Positions 1 through 12,597 of a DNA stretch of 64,000 bases are shown here, piece after piece. The translations under genes were made by a program, and so were the position numbers. The notes beneath the pieces are model-generated. The model was not told the origin of the DNA. It searched no databases and saw only the letters and a program-made list of their open reading frames with translations. Within the stretch, counting starts at the first letter, position 1; every line of letters starts with the position of its first letter. This DNA is from Reticulitermes lucifugus. Its lineage: Eukaryota; Arthropoda; Insecta; Blattodea; Rhinotermitidae. Location of the stretch: positions 63,284 through 127,283 of the forward strand of contig JAKCWW010000248.1 of assembly GCA_026260175.1 (NCBI GenBank). The letters are read 5' to 3'.

Positions 1-1572
1 GACGTTAGTACTCCAAAGTATGAAGGAAGAAAGGTGTTCAAAAAAGTGGAATTTCAGTGAAGTGCAGACAAAACGGAGACCCTGTAGGGCTCGTTAAATG
101 TGAATTTGTAGAAAGGTAATGGAAACTGCAGTTTGTATGGGAGAAAATAAGATGGACGAAAGTAAAGGGGCTTGTTTTTCCCCAGACAAAACACGGATCT
201 GTATCAAATTTTAAATACAAGAATACATGCCATTTCATAGAATGTACATCAGTGCTGCTACAGACACAGTTTTCTTTGTTTCTGATTTCGTTATTTATAG
301 TGTACTTAAAGATGCTATCAGTATTTAGATGATACAGCATTTGTGTTGGATTGTGAGTATGAAGGTGGAACACTGGGAGATGCAAATTGACAGGGGAAAA
401 CCGAATCATTTGGAAAAAATTTTAGTTCACGAAAATGGAGAAACAAATTTTTAAATTCCTTCGGTAATTTTTTGTATAAGAAATTTATTTCTAAACAAAT
501 TCAAAACTTTTTGCAGCTTTTACATCCGTGCCACCATGTACAGTCCTACTATTAAGTATAGTTAAATAATAATCATATTATGCTCATGTCATTTTTATCT
601 GCCATTTTACCTGTGTTTTGTAATGTGTCCTTTTAATTGATTAAACTCCTTTCGCCCTGTTGATAGAAGGGACAAAGTAATTGAAGAATACTAATTACTT
701 TTAAAAGGCATATTTTACTTAGAGCCTTCTTACATTTCTCTACGTATCTATCGATCATATTTTGTCGCTTCAACTTCCAATCTTCGCTTTTCCTTGTCCC
801 AGCTTCTTAAGCTGTGGAAAGGAGTAGTAATTAAGTTAGGTTCTAAAATCTGTGATGTGGAAGTAGGGACACTGTGTTGTTCAAGGTGAAAATAATTAGC
901 CGCATATCGCAGTAGGTAGTAATTAATGCATTTATTTAATTCTGTAAGTAAAATAATGTTTTCATAATTATAGTAACGAGGAATTTAAATGAATTGGTAC
1001 GGTCATTTTCAAGACGTGTTTGCAAAGAAGTTGCTTTTAGAGCCAATAATGTCGAAAGTCATTTAGAAAAATCATATCTCTTATGTGCACAACACTTCTT
1101 TGAGGTCACTTTTACTAGGCATACCTAAACGGCCGTGAGTACGGGTACCGGACAGCGCAATATCCCTTCTCTTTCTCGTTCTATCTGTAGTGACAGGTGT
1201 TCTAACGTATGGTGCGTATTCCTATTAAATATCTAATAATCATATATAAATATCGAAATTTAGAATGACTTCATAAAACTTTAACATCACTTTTGAATCT
1301 AGAAGCATTTCGATATTTAAAGTATGTGAAACTGTAACACTGATTAACCAACCGTCTGAAAGGCTGAATCAGGCACTTTTAAAAATTCAATTCAATTGTA
1401 ACAAAGTTGGAATTTGGAATGGACGATCATATATATTTTAACAATCCTTCCTAAGCTTGCATGTAGAAACTGACGAAAGAAACCTTAAGGCACACTAAAG
1501 ATGGCCAATAATTCGTCATAGTTTCTGATTCCCTTCTGAGTACAAACATACATTTAACGGTTACAGATACGC

Positions 1573-1775
1573 CGTCGCTCTTCTGGGATGTTACGCAGCG
1601 TAGGTTAGTAGATTGTTACCGATGCGTTGAGACATTCTATACGTCTCATTTTCAAGGGTCAAGGATCGCAAAAAAATCTTTTTGGAGTGTTTAACCCTTG
1701 AAGGTGGGACGACAGGGCGTCCAGAAATATCGATGAAGTTACCATTCTAAGCCACCCAGCATCCCAGAAGAGCGA
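1573..1775. repeat. Imperfect inverted repeat with 'gggatgttacg' ends
   Basis: The left end reads cttctgggatgttacg and the right end agcatcccagaag, with internal mirrored segments tcaagggtcaagg and cccttgaagg. It looks like two inverted degenerate copies of one dispersed repeat. Related 'gggatgtta/tgacg' ends recur near 8876, 16430, 42355 and 56625. Confidence 0.55.
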
Positions 1776-1990
1776 AGACCTCAACTGCACAGCGGCGGAA
1801 GCCTGAAATCTCTAACAGCTAAGCAGTCAATAAATTACTGGCCACTTCCGGACCCTCAAAATTCATTACTGTGATCAAAGGAGACAGATAAAATTAAGTC
1901 CATACTGAGATAACCTTTTTTATTATTCATTTTTATAATAATAATAAAGGCCTTTTGGCTGGTGTCAGCACATTAATAATAAATATTGGA

Positions 1991-2027
<37 letters not shown>
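1991..2027 (+). repeat. (ATT)n microsatellite
   Basis: About twelve uninterrupted ATT units. Confidence 0.95.
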
Positions 2028-2028
<1 letters not shown>

Positions 2029-3628
2029 GTGGGTCGAAGCTTGAACGTTTTAGGGTTCTCTTCCTTTAGGTTTTCCGACTCAAATTCAACAAATTGCAGA
2101 GGCCCTGTGTTTGGCCTCTATATAGTTTATCGCATATATGTGAAGAGTAAATGTCACATTACGGCTTATGCATGTGTCCATCAATTTCTCAGCGAGAACG
2201 ATCTTGAAATGTCACAACCTAAAACTTATGTCTGGCGATTATTACATTCAGTGCTTGATTTACGTCCCACACAACTGAAAGCAGAGCCTGAAATGTGCCT
2301 CGTTCGATGTTTGTTGAAACCATATACACAGTCAACAGTGGAAGATTGAAGGTTGTATGGTAATTGAAAGTGAACTGTGAAGTTAAACTGACACAACTGA
2401 ACAGCCGCTGAGTCGCTGAGGGTAAAGTGCATTGCACTTCACGTTGTTTGCTGCATTCCGAAACAGGGAAAATACACGTGTTACAACAGCTCAGCTTTAC
2501 TCTTCACAGCAAGCTAGAAGATAATGTGGTATGTGTTTAGTTAATTGACCTTACGCCTAAATTATTACCATTTCTCCTCGGCAAATAATCATAGTAGCGA
2601 TAAACGTTATTACCATTTGACGACTTGGTACAGAACCTGACAACTTCAAGAGATTCTATCGGGTAATTAAGCATTTAGTGTCTAGTGGCTACTTTGTTTG
2701 TCACCAGGTTTAACATTAAGAAACTAATCTTTTTACTTACACAGTGAATTTTTGTGTTTTATATGGTTTAAAAACAGCTATATTATTTCCCTATATGACA
2801 CTGAACGACTTTTGTTTGTAATGGGGACTGAAGGTGTTTTCTGTTGAGTACAAGCTAAATCTTTAAATATGATTCACATTAATCTTACACTTTTAAGAGT
2901 TAATCTAACTTAAATTCCATGTGATGTATGCAACAGCATATTTGCCACAGCTGTGAGATATAAGTTATCTCGAAAATGTCTATTAAAATGTTTGTCTTTT
3001 GGGATATGACGCCGTGCAGTTTGGTAGATAGGTACCACTTTTTTAAAAGTGTTATGTATTAAATTACACAGTGTCACATTACATATAGAGTGCAATCTTA
3101 ATATGACTATTACTAAAATAGGTGAATGACGACATATGTTTGTGTCATTTATTAAAAATTGATATTACGTTTTTAAAGCACAGAGCTTACTCTACAAATT
3201 GCCTACTTTAACACCAAGACCACATTTTTCCCGTGCAATATACATGCGTTTGTAATGGTTCTCAAACTATAGCCTACTTCAATTATTTTTCAAAACAGCC
3301 TTAACAGATTGTTCTTTGTAACTAAAAATCAGTCTGAAGTAAACCGGCATCTTTATATACGGCCTATTGTTTACATGCTGTTGATGTTTCTCAGGCTTTA
3401 ACTTCTACATGTTTTTGTCTAAACAAACTGATAACATATGATTTATACGAATGTTGGTACCAGATATCAAGCATGAGTTAGTGGAAATTTGAAATTGTAC
3501 GGTATTTAAATATCCGATTATATACCCAACGTAGAGCCAAAATAAATACACCGTATTCCACATACATTAACATGCTTTGACTTTGCTGTAGGAGTTCTCC
3601 TTCAAAAGAAATAGTGTTTCTGACACTA

Positions 3629-6600
3629 ATGTTACACTGCTGGTTGCCTGTGAATCCTCATCGGGACGAACGCGCATTAATTTACCCCAAAGGTGCTACG
3701 TACAAGGTAAGAAATAAATACTTAAATTGAAACTTAGGTTACAACATTGCCACCAAATTCATCTTCCAAAGTAAAATGCAGAAAATGTTTATCTCTAATG
3801 TCTAAGTTTTGCTGTCTAAATAATAACACAAGCGTAAACAAATGCCTAAAGAAAGAAAGTTTGATTTCAATGGAGGTGTAAAATAACTTGATTGGTCAAA
3901 TTAATTTGCACAACGACCACCTATATTATATTGGATCGATGCCGGGGTTTTATACTACTACTGCTTCATATATATACATATAAGTAAAACCTTTACAGTT
4001 GATTCCTTGTCTCACTTTTTTAAACATTACTTTTTAATTATTTTTCAAAATTCATTTTTCCTTCATTTTTATAATGACTTCGGCAACATTTTAAGAGTTA
4101 CTTAATTTTAACAATTCATTTAGACTATATACATGCAAAATTTATAATTGTTATATACATTTGCAATGTATTCACTCATGTAAATGGGGAAATCTCCTAC
4201 CAGCAACATATGGGGTTTCCAGGTTACAGTTTTTGTTATGGCCTGATGATGGCTCTTTTATGAGCAGAAACTAGTTGCCAATAAAATGACTTGTTGGGTC
4301 AGATTGAAGAATTAAATAAAATATATACTTATGATCGATAAGCCTAAGGGGATATCTTATACGAAAATTATTTGTGAAATTTAATTTTAGTTAAAGTGTT
4401 TTGAAGCCATTTATTTTATCACCTGAAAGATTAAATATTCCTCTTGTTTAAAGGGCTAAAGTAATTAGTCTTGAGTGGCGGCTAACTCAATATTACGAAA
4501 AGCAGGAGCGCCTTTATCTGCGTTACGACAATGAAACAATAAAACGAAACCGCGTAAGCAAATGTGACAAGCAGTTTTCAGTACATGCGTACGGTCAATA
4601 CATACCTGTTGGGTGTTGCACTTCTACGGCCCCTGTATTCATTAAAGAAAGAAGTTTCATACGTACGGCCCTTGTATGTTTCACTGGAGTTCTTCTTATA
4701 CGACTTCTATGCATCTTCACGGATTTTCATGCATATGGTCTCCGTATATAGTTTCAGATTTGTGTCTATACGTTCCTGTTCGTCTATAGGGGATTTGTTC
4801 TTATACGGCCCCTGTTATTAGGTTTATGTGTTCACGGACTTGCATATCTTTACGGCCGTACACCTGCACGGCCCCTGTTTAATGTTACGGAGTTGTCGCC
4901 TCAGTCCGCATAATGACTAGGCTATGTGATCGACAAAGCTTTGTTCATTTCCCGGCCCCCAAAATAAATTTTCCTGTCTTTCAAATTGGCCAGACCGAAT
5001 CAAGAGTCCAACTCAGCATTCTACCCAACGGGTACCTGGAGCTATTCTCAATAAGTTGTAATGGTCAAAGCTGAACCATGCAACTCACCTTTATTAATAA
5101 AGAATGCGTAGCGCTCTACATTCAAACTTCAATACGCCTTCACGGCGTGGTGCTTAATCAAGCACAGCGACAAATTTATCTTCGACTTTTATGCACGTGC
5201 ACAGACGCTGAGTGACTGTGGCTCTTTAGTAGCTTACAGGAGACATTCTGTTTATTCTGCGGTTGAAGGCTGCAGCGCACCACCAAAGTCCTCTCCATTC
5301 ACAATACATTTCTTTCGACGATCCTCTCTTAACCATATCTTGTTCTTTCTTCCAGTTTAACATAGGTATGGGGTTTCCCGTAGATCTGCCGCAGAAGATT
5401 TTGTCCTTTTCCATGAATTTCCAGTTCCAGTACGCAGAGCCTACAAACGTCACTGTAATAAAAGGCTTCCCAGAATTGAAGCGGTCTTTCCGGGAGACTA
5501 TGGACAGGAGGTCATCTTACCTCGCACTGCAGAATGTCATGGATAGGTGAGTGTTAGAGCATCAACTCACACACACACGTTTATAAGGTTCGCTATTCTT
5601 TTATTGGTTTATTAAAATCTCCCAACTTTTAATATCACTCAGCTTTGCGCCGACAAATCTGTCCATATATATCCGTGTTGCCCGGAAAACTTCGCCAAGC
5701 AAGGCTTCGGAAACTAATACTGTTTCTTTCATCAGGTAAGATGATAACGTAAGATGGTCTAGGTTTAGGTCTGGTGTTTCCAGGCGTGCATTCGGAATAG
5801 AAGAAGGAAGCAAAACGAATTTCCGGAACGTCGTACGTCGAAAAACTGGATAAATGAAAGACGTCTAAAGTGGGTGTCAAAATGACTGTTACACATCATA
5901 TTAAGATACACTCTTACCTATTTTAACATTAGACTGTGTGCCCCTGAAGACGAAGACAAGACGATTATTCGAAACGAGCCGCCATGACGCAACGACCCAG
6001 AAACTTGAGATTTCAGCACCGCCTCTCGGACAACCACAAATCTCGCATAGAACTTGTCTGACCCTGTTCCATATACATTAGTCTGTACGTCTTGTGAAAA
6101 TATTTTTCTTGATTAATTGCATTAACGATTAATACAAGTTAATGTACTGATGGTGAATTATTGGCTAATTAACACACCATATCCGCGCGGTAACTATACA
6201 CACCACCACATTCAACATTACAGACTCGGCATTTTGCGAATTCAGAGCATTTATATATCCCTTTTGACGTCCAAAAAAAACAGAGATTACTTCCCTGAAC
6301 ATAATTAACGCAATGGTTTTATAATGATCAGGCAAAATGTTTTTTTTTGTGAGACAGGGACCGAATCTCTAAGTATAAATTAGATTTCTGTTCTTTAAAA
6401 GTTTAAAAATGTTAACAGCTTGACAGCCAATATTAACTACAGCATGACTATGTCTATTTACTGTCCATGTTCCTTCTACTTCGTCACTGATATTTGTAGG
6501 TAGTCAGACTTTGCTTTGCCTGATAGCTGTTAGGCAATTTTCAAATAAAATAATAAATAATTTGTGATATATACCGACTGTAATAGCGAGAAATTATGTA

Positions 6601-9600
6601 TAAACACAGACACTGTAGTGGAGTGATATTTCAGTATCTTATCAGAGTAATGTATTATTTAATGTCATGTCATCAGTTGCCGAGTTTAGATTGGTCAATT
6701 TTCATTTCGACAAGAAAATATTTACTAGATGGGAAATGGAGGAAGATGATGCAGTGGACCATTTCCAATGTACCAGCTATAGACTCGTGTGGAAGAACTG
6801 AAGAAATAGAGAGAAATTAGATGGAAGAACAAGCGAAGAGAAGTTACTGAGCTACAGAATGGGAGATTTATGTCGGTTGTGAGACAAGGAAGGCTATCAT
6901 AATAGGACACTAGAGTAAACACTTGAAACAAAGTGAAATAGAGGCAGACGCAGAGAAACATTCGAAAGGGAGGGAGCGGGCTTGCTAATTGGTGAAGAGA
7001 AAAGGGAGAACCTGAAAGTGAGAGAGAGAAAATTTAAACAGATTTTTGAAAGGGAGATGTGTATTGCTGACAGAAAGTGGTCACGTAGAAATGAAAATGA
7101 GGAAAGTCATAAGAGAACGCTTTCGCGGCTGAAAGTGAAATGGGACGAAGGAGAGACCAACAAAAATATAGAGTGTGTGTTTGTGTGTTGGTGCTGATAC
7201 ATTTTACCACTGCAAAGGTTGCATCCAACCTTCGTACCATAATTTGCCTACCTCAAGCTATTACATATATATATGTATATATATATATGTGTGCGTGCGT
7301 GCGTGCTCACGCAAGCGCGCGTGTGGGTTTAGGTATGTATACTTCAGCAAATACTGTATATCGAACATAACTACCCCTGGGAAATCAAAAACTGCTGTGC
7401 TACTAAATTTCCCACACTGTATGAAAACGAACGTTCATTACCGCATTCACAACAGCACAAAGTTATTCAGTACTTGAGCCATTGAATTCGTTTCACCAAG
7501 TCTCATCCTGTTCTTTGCAACAGACATTTCAATTTTATATTCGTTTCTAAATATAAGACTTGCGAAAATATTGCAGCAGTCCGGAGGATTGGATACACAA
7601 ATTTTGCAAACGTTCGGTTCTGATGTTCCTGCTAGTAGTGACAACTTTGTACGACTTCATAATATGGTGCCTTATGTTCATTAATAAGGAAATACCTTTA
7701 CAGGTACGGACTAGAAGGGAGGAGTTGTCTTCTGAGAAGTATCTGTGAGATTGCAGAGACACCTGTCTACTACAACGGACTAATCGGGGAATTCCTCCAC
7801 GTCATTTTTACGTAAGAAATATTGAGAATATTTACTGTTATGGATACTAAAAAAAACCACAGGCTGAATACAATTAAAACGTGCAGCACGATACAGAGAG
7901 AATTGTAACACGCTAAAGGAACTTAATAAAAGTCCCACAGAATATTAGTTTCAAAATTCAAATCCTGGAAATACAGATTATAAAGGCATAAATCAGACAA
8001 GCAGCTCAGAGCAGGTAGTTAATGAGAAAGATATAAATTAGACGAGTGGTTCAGAGCAGAGTGTTAGTGGAAAAGACATAAATTAGAAAAGTGGCTTAGA
8101 GCAGGGCGTTAGTGGAAAAGATATAAATTAGAAAAGTGGCTTAGAAGAGGAATTTATTGTGAAAGATATAAATTAGATGAGTGGCTCAGAGCAGGGCGTT
8201 AGTGATAAAGATATAAATTAGAAAATTGGCTTAGAACAGGGCGTTAGTGGAAAAGATATAAATTAGAAAAGTGACTTAGAGCAGGGAGTTAGTGGGAAAG
8301 ATATAAATTAGAAGAGTGGCTTAGAAGAGGGATTTATTGGGAAAGATATAAATTAGATGAGTGGCTCAGAGCAGGACGTTAGTGATAAAGATATAAATTA
8401 GAAAATTGGCTTAGAGCAGGGCGTTAGTGGAAAAGATATAAATTAGAAAAGTGGCTTAGAAGAGGGATTTATTGGGAAAGATATAAATTAGATGAGTGGC
8501 TCAGAGCAGGGCGTTAGTGGGAAAGACATAAATTACATGAGTGGCTCAGAACTGGGAGTTAGTCGGAAAGGTACGCCATAGCTCACACTTCTTCGAGCTA
8601 CCTAATAACAGGAAATAATCGACAAGTTCATAAGAACTCATGTCTTCTCCCAAATAAAAAACACATATCATTCAATATGTTCTTGTCTTATTCTCTTAAA
8701 TAATAATAGCGGCCTGTAATTATGTAAGCTTTAATTGTGCTGAGATATTTGCTGACTGAAACACTGTGAACTCCTACCTGGGAGAACTTTATTCGTACGT
8801 AGCAAAGGGGTGTTGAATCCAGTACTATATTCTTCATTCTAATTCCCAGAATGTTTATGATTGAAGTCTTCTAGGATGTTACGCCGTGCTAAATGGTAAA
8901 TATTTATCAATATTTCAAATGAGTGTAATCTCATCATCTTCACGGTCACGCAGTAAAAATCCTGGACATGATGTAATACACCAGAAGAAGAAGAGCCTCA
9001 TATCCCGCGAAGAATATGTTTCTGCCCTGGCATATTAAGGAGTATTTGAGAGAAGTTACGTACAGTAGGACCTTTATGTTTTTGTTATAGCCGTTTCATT
9101 GTTGTGCACAGGGATTTAAGAAAATTGTTTTCATTGTACATCGTAATTAAGAGTTCCGGTGTTGCCAAAGATAATCGATACAATCCACTCTGTGCATTTA
9201 GACAGATTTTATATTTACGAAATCTACTGCCTAATTTTATGGGACCCTACAAATGGGTACCAGTCATTTAAAACTTTAAAGACCGGTAATGCAGAACAGA
9301 TTCTGGGACAGGCTCATGGGACTACACTAAAATTTGTCACACAAATTTAATTTTTATTTTCACTCTCCAATAGAGGAGCCCGGACAGAGTAGTCGGTAGG
9401 GTCAATAGGCTATCGGTCGGAAGTCCGAGGAACAGTGTTTCGGTTTCCTACAGGACAAAAAGACTCTTCTTTTCTTCAAACCGCGCAGAATTCTGGGACC
9501 TACCCAGCTTTCTATGCAATAGGTAGCGGGGTTAAAGCGACCAGTGTGTAAAGCTCACCACTCTCCCTTTCCATATTGAGATTAAGAATGAGTGGAAGTA

Positions 9601-10358
9601 GACCTTTACTTCCCATTGTGTCCGGCACAGGGAAATATTCACCCTTACTTCACTGCCCAAAAGAAGCCTACTCTAAATGACTTCCAAATTACTTATTTTT
9701 CTCGTATAACTCCAATTTTTCAAAGAATGTGAACGTATTTCATTAGGATAGACAGCGCCTACGTATATTTGAAACATTTGGTGTATTTGTAATTATAAAA
9801 TAACTGCAAGTAGCTTTTACAGTATAATATATCACGATAGATTACAAATTCTGGACAAGGTAAACCCGACCCTGTTCACACTATGAATTCACACAGGAGG
9901 AGAAGATATATACGTAGTTTCACTCATTCTTAACCTCGGCACTAGACGTAGGTGAGTTGCCAACCTTACGGCCCTGTTGCTTCATCCCCTGAGGAAGAAC
10001 ACCCGGTACCCTCAATATGAGGCTGACTATAATTCATGTACCGTTCGTTAGCTTATTACTAAAATACTGTTTCCTCCATAAATAAACACATTGATTAATG
10101 AGTTACAAAACACCAGAGATATGCTTCATGTTTTTGAAGCAAGCTGAGGGTATTCCAGTCAGAACAAGGATTTCTGTACTTATATTGTTATTAAATGCTA
10201 ACAGGCCAGGATATGGACCGAACACTGAGGAATACTTGGAGCGGGATTACCATGAGGCAAAGCGTCTTGGAGAGGAAGGTGCGGACTGTCGCCTGACCTA
10301 TCCCGCATGTCCTTTCGGCGAAGGACTCTTAGATCTCATATCTGTTTTGGATACCTAA
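3629..10358 (+). CDS. Gene A: divergent DM4/DM12-family secreted protein (4 coding exons)
   Basis: Coding exons are 3629-3706, 5356-5546, 7704-7811 and 10205-10358 (stop included), giving 176 residues from the first in-frame ATG, intron phases 0/2/2. Exon 1 ends in ALIYPKGATYK, the counterpart of the YLxFPxGS block of its neighbours. Exon 2 begins FNIGMGFPVDLP. Exon 3 reads YGLEGRSCLLRSICEIAE with C-x5-C and ends LHVIFT. Exon 4 holds DCRLTYPACPFG (C-x6-C) and stops after LDT. This layout matches the arthropod DM4/DM12 family, whose function is unknown. It differs from the other seven: the basic R-x-K/R-R stretch is replaced by HRDER, and the exon-2 H-R-R motif is degenerate (RETMDRRSSY). The open frame runs upstream of ATG 3629 through a hydrophobic stretch (IVFLTLMLHCWL) to an acceptor-like tttgctgtag near 3591, so the true start may lie in an earlier exon. 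Intron 3 carries a minisatellite and a SINE. Exons 2-4 are secure; the start is not. Confidence 0.82.
4239..4280 (+). ncRNA. Hammerhead-ribozyme-like motif (Penelope-type repeat)
   Basis: CTGATGA at 4243-4249 matches the hammerhead core CUGANGA. It is followed by a stem II (GCTC 4252-4255 with GAGC 4262-4265), then GAAAC (4267-4271) and GTT (4274-4276). Stem I is TGGC 4239-4242 with GCCA 4277-4280. Such small motifs are known in Penelope-like retroelements; activity is not shown. It lies in intron 1 of gene A. Confidence 0.45.
4619..4890 (+). repeat. Degenerate direct repeats of 'tacggcccctgta'
   Basis: Variants of tacggcccctgt recur at 4625, 4664, 4698, 4768, 4803, 4851 and 4868, at uneven spacing of about 17-70 bases, mixed with 'cacgga' half copies. 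It reads as an old decayed tandem array inside gene A intron 1. A single related copy is near 9967. Confidence 0.45.
7262..7325 (+). repeat. (TA)n/(GTGC)n simple repeat
   Basis: Alternating TA passes into GTGC units and a CG-rich alternating purine-pyrimidine stretch, in intron 2 of gene A. Such sequence can favour Z-DNA. Confidence 0.85.
7984..8570 (+). repeat. 45-bp minisatellite, about 13 copies, in gene A intron 3
   Basis: The unit core is gatataaattaga...gtggctcagagcagggcgttagtg, about 45 bases, repeated about 13 times with point differences. Variants alternate in order: one with 'tttattg' is followed by one with 'gatgagtggctc' (three times), and then by one with 'gaaaattggc' (twice). 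That suggests a higher-order unit of three or four repeats. Confidence 0.92.
9368..9660 (+). mobile_element. tRNA-like SINE (family 1), degenerate, gene A intron 3
   Basis: It starts gagcccggacagagtagtcg and resembles the better-preserved copy at 35168 (gagccgggatagcgtagtcg). That box A-like segment is followed by a diverged box B. The 3' half carries 'ctttacttcccattgtg' and 'cttacttcac', typical of this family's tail. Confidence 0.5.
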
Positions 10359-12597
10359 CAAGACCAAACTTCCTGCAGGAAAACAATGAAGATACTGAGA
10401 AGAACTCTTTATGTTATATTATCTCTAAAATTGCTGTATGAAAACCGTTCTGACTGCCGCCCAAATGTATTGTATTTTGTTGAAACCAATTTATGTAAGG
10501 TTAAGGCATCAGGCAAGGCAGAAAATCTTTTTTCATTGTGGGTGGCTAATGGGTTTTATTAGGCTCAGCTGCAACCTTTATTTCCGACTGCCACTTTATA
10601 CGTTTGCTATGAAAATTAAACCTTGAGCATCAACTGGAATGATTAGTGTTGTTAAGTCATATTTCTAATACTCTAGTGTTAATGAGTATACATGCGTCCT
10701 TGACTCGTGCGTAAGACTTCGTTATGAAAATGTGATATACTACAAAAAATCCTCGAATACTCATTAATTTGATGGGTAAAATGTAAATGTTTTCGACAAA
10801 ATCTTCTTCATTTCCCAGCTTCAGATGAAAATGAATTACCTGTATGAGCACGTCAATATTTGAATATATGTCTGTCCAAAAATATGCAATATTTTATAAA
10901 TGTAAAATTCTCAAAATAACAATAAATATATATTGATGGAATGTTTAAATTGACTCATTACACGATGTCAATATATACAATAGAGCAGTTGCGTGACAGG
11001 TAATCAGTGGCGTAGATAAGGTAAACGCAGACCCCGCGAAAGGGGGCCCCGTGGGGCAGGGGGCCCACAAACATACAGAATATTAAAATTTATTAGGGTT
11101 TCTTTGGACTGTTTTCCTTTCTTCTGACAGAAGGCATTGTTCTTGATCCCTGTTACCGAGATTTTCAAGTAATTGTTCTCAAAATTACAGGGGGGAACCC
11201 GGTTACCGCGTGGTGGGGGGATCCGTACCGGTGATCTACGCTACTGCAAGTACTGCTTGTTTTCATTCATTCATTCATTCAATCATTCATGCATTCGTTC
11301 AGTTATTAAGGATTTTATGTGCAGCTGCCAGAAAACTATGCTGTATTGCCTTCCTGGGTGAAAAGTGTCATAAATATAGCAACACTTCTTAAGAAATATT
11401 AAAATTAGCAGTCACAATTTGGGTTTTTCGTAAATCATGCTCTATTTAATTAGTAAAGCTATTTTCTATAATTAAATGATTTAGATTCCTTAAAGAACCA
11501 AGATAATCAATTTATATTAAATTAGAATTTTAGGTGTATGAATGAAAAACGCTTCTTCTAGTCATGTTTACGTATAGAAGTAATTAGCTCGTTATTACGA
11601 ATAATTTGGAAACTTCAGTATATTTGATCTGTAAATTGTACAGAAGTGTGCAATGGCCAAACATAAATTCGGAGCGTAAAATTAGCAGCATAATAATTTA
11701 TAAGTCCCTGCTCTTTGAAATTTTACCAGATTTTAAAATTTACCTAAGCTTCAACGTGGGCTCTGAAATGTGTACAGAAGTAGTCTGCATCAGCCAGGTC
11801 TACAAAGGTATTTACAATATTCACAACATAAACAACTGCATAATAAAACGGAGGCTAAAAAATATGAAATTTTTGTACTGCTTTATAATAAAACGTTTAA
11901 ACAAGTATTAGATTAGGAGCATTTCCGGCGTCAGATGGGATAACTGTCAGGTAAGTGTAAGAAAGGGACTATGTCACACAGAGAGATTTATGTTCTCAGT
12001 TAATTACGTACGTCCTAAGTTATACGAATGTAAATCGAAGGCCAAACTTTGATCTCCATAACATAGCTTTGAAAGTGAGCATATCATATGGCAGCGTTCT
12101 CCAAAGGGAAGTTCTCCAAAGGGAAGTTCTCCAAACAAAAATAACAAATAAGTGCTGTGACCGTTTTCTCACCTGCAGGAATGGCTAGAGGGAGAGACTT
12201 CTGTTGTTTACTGCTCTACTCAAAGCGTCCCGTTAAGGTAACGTTTCGCTTAACAGTACTCCCTCGACATGCCAGTGAGGTGAGGCGTCCGGTGTCTGCC
12301 ACGTGTTCTGTTGGACACACTTTGAATTCATCATTCTCTTTCGCTGCTCACGCACGGCGTATACGAAATGAAAAATGTAAACACAACGGTGTAGTTAGAC
12401 AAGAAATTGTACTGGTTTCCTGGGGTTCAAATTATGTAGTCTTCATCTAGCAACTTTAGTTACTGGACTTACATATCTTCATAATGTTTTGATATCATTG
12501 AAAAATGTTACGGCAGTAATTAATTACTGACGACAATGTGTCATTTGAAGCTTCGGAAGATTGCTGTAATAACTGAGCTGTGAGACTGACTGCAATT
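10359..12597. other. Intergenic A-B
   Basis: No coding exon recognised. It includes GC-rich repeat debris at 11007-11245 ('agtggcgtagata', 'gggggcccac', 'cgcgtggtggggggatcc') and an ATTC simple repeat at 11259-11290. The debris looks like old DNA-transposon or SINE sequence but was not assigned. Confidence 0.5.

Larger units (their letters stand above)
1..3580. other. Upstream flank without recognised gene
   Basis: AT-rich sequence. I found no DM4/DM12 exon on either strand here, so gene A is the first visible member. Contents that can be named are an imperfect inverted repeat (1573-1775) and an ATT microsatellite (1991-2027). A 123-codon minus-strand open frame at 38-409 has no recognisable domain. 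A leader or first coding exon of gene A may be hidden in this stretch. Confidence 0.5.

Noticed and set aside
38-409. Minus-strand 123-codon open frame at the window start
   Set aside because: Low-information composition with no domain; a stop-poor stretch is possible by chance at this length in 64 kb.
5940-5990. CTGAAGA...CGAAAC segment considered as another hammerhead-like motif
   Set aside because: No cleavage triplet in place and stem I does not pair.
12157-12450. Plus-strand open frame starting near 12181 (MARGRDFCCLLLYSK) before gene B
   Set aside because: No DM4/DM12 motif follows, and gene B has a better start with a signal peptide at 12598.
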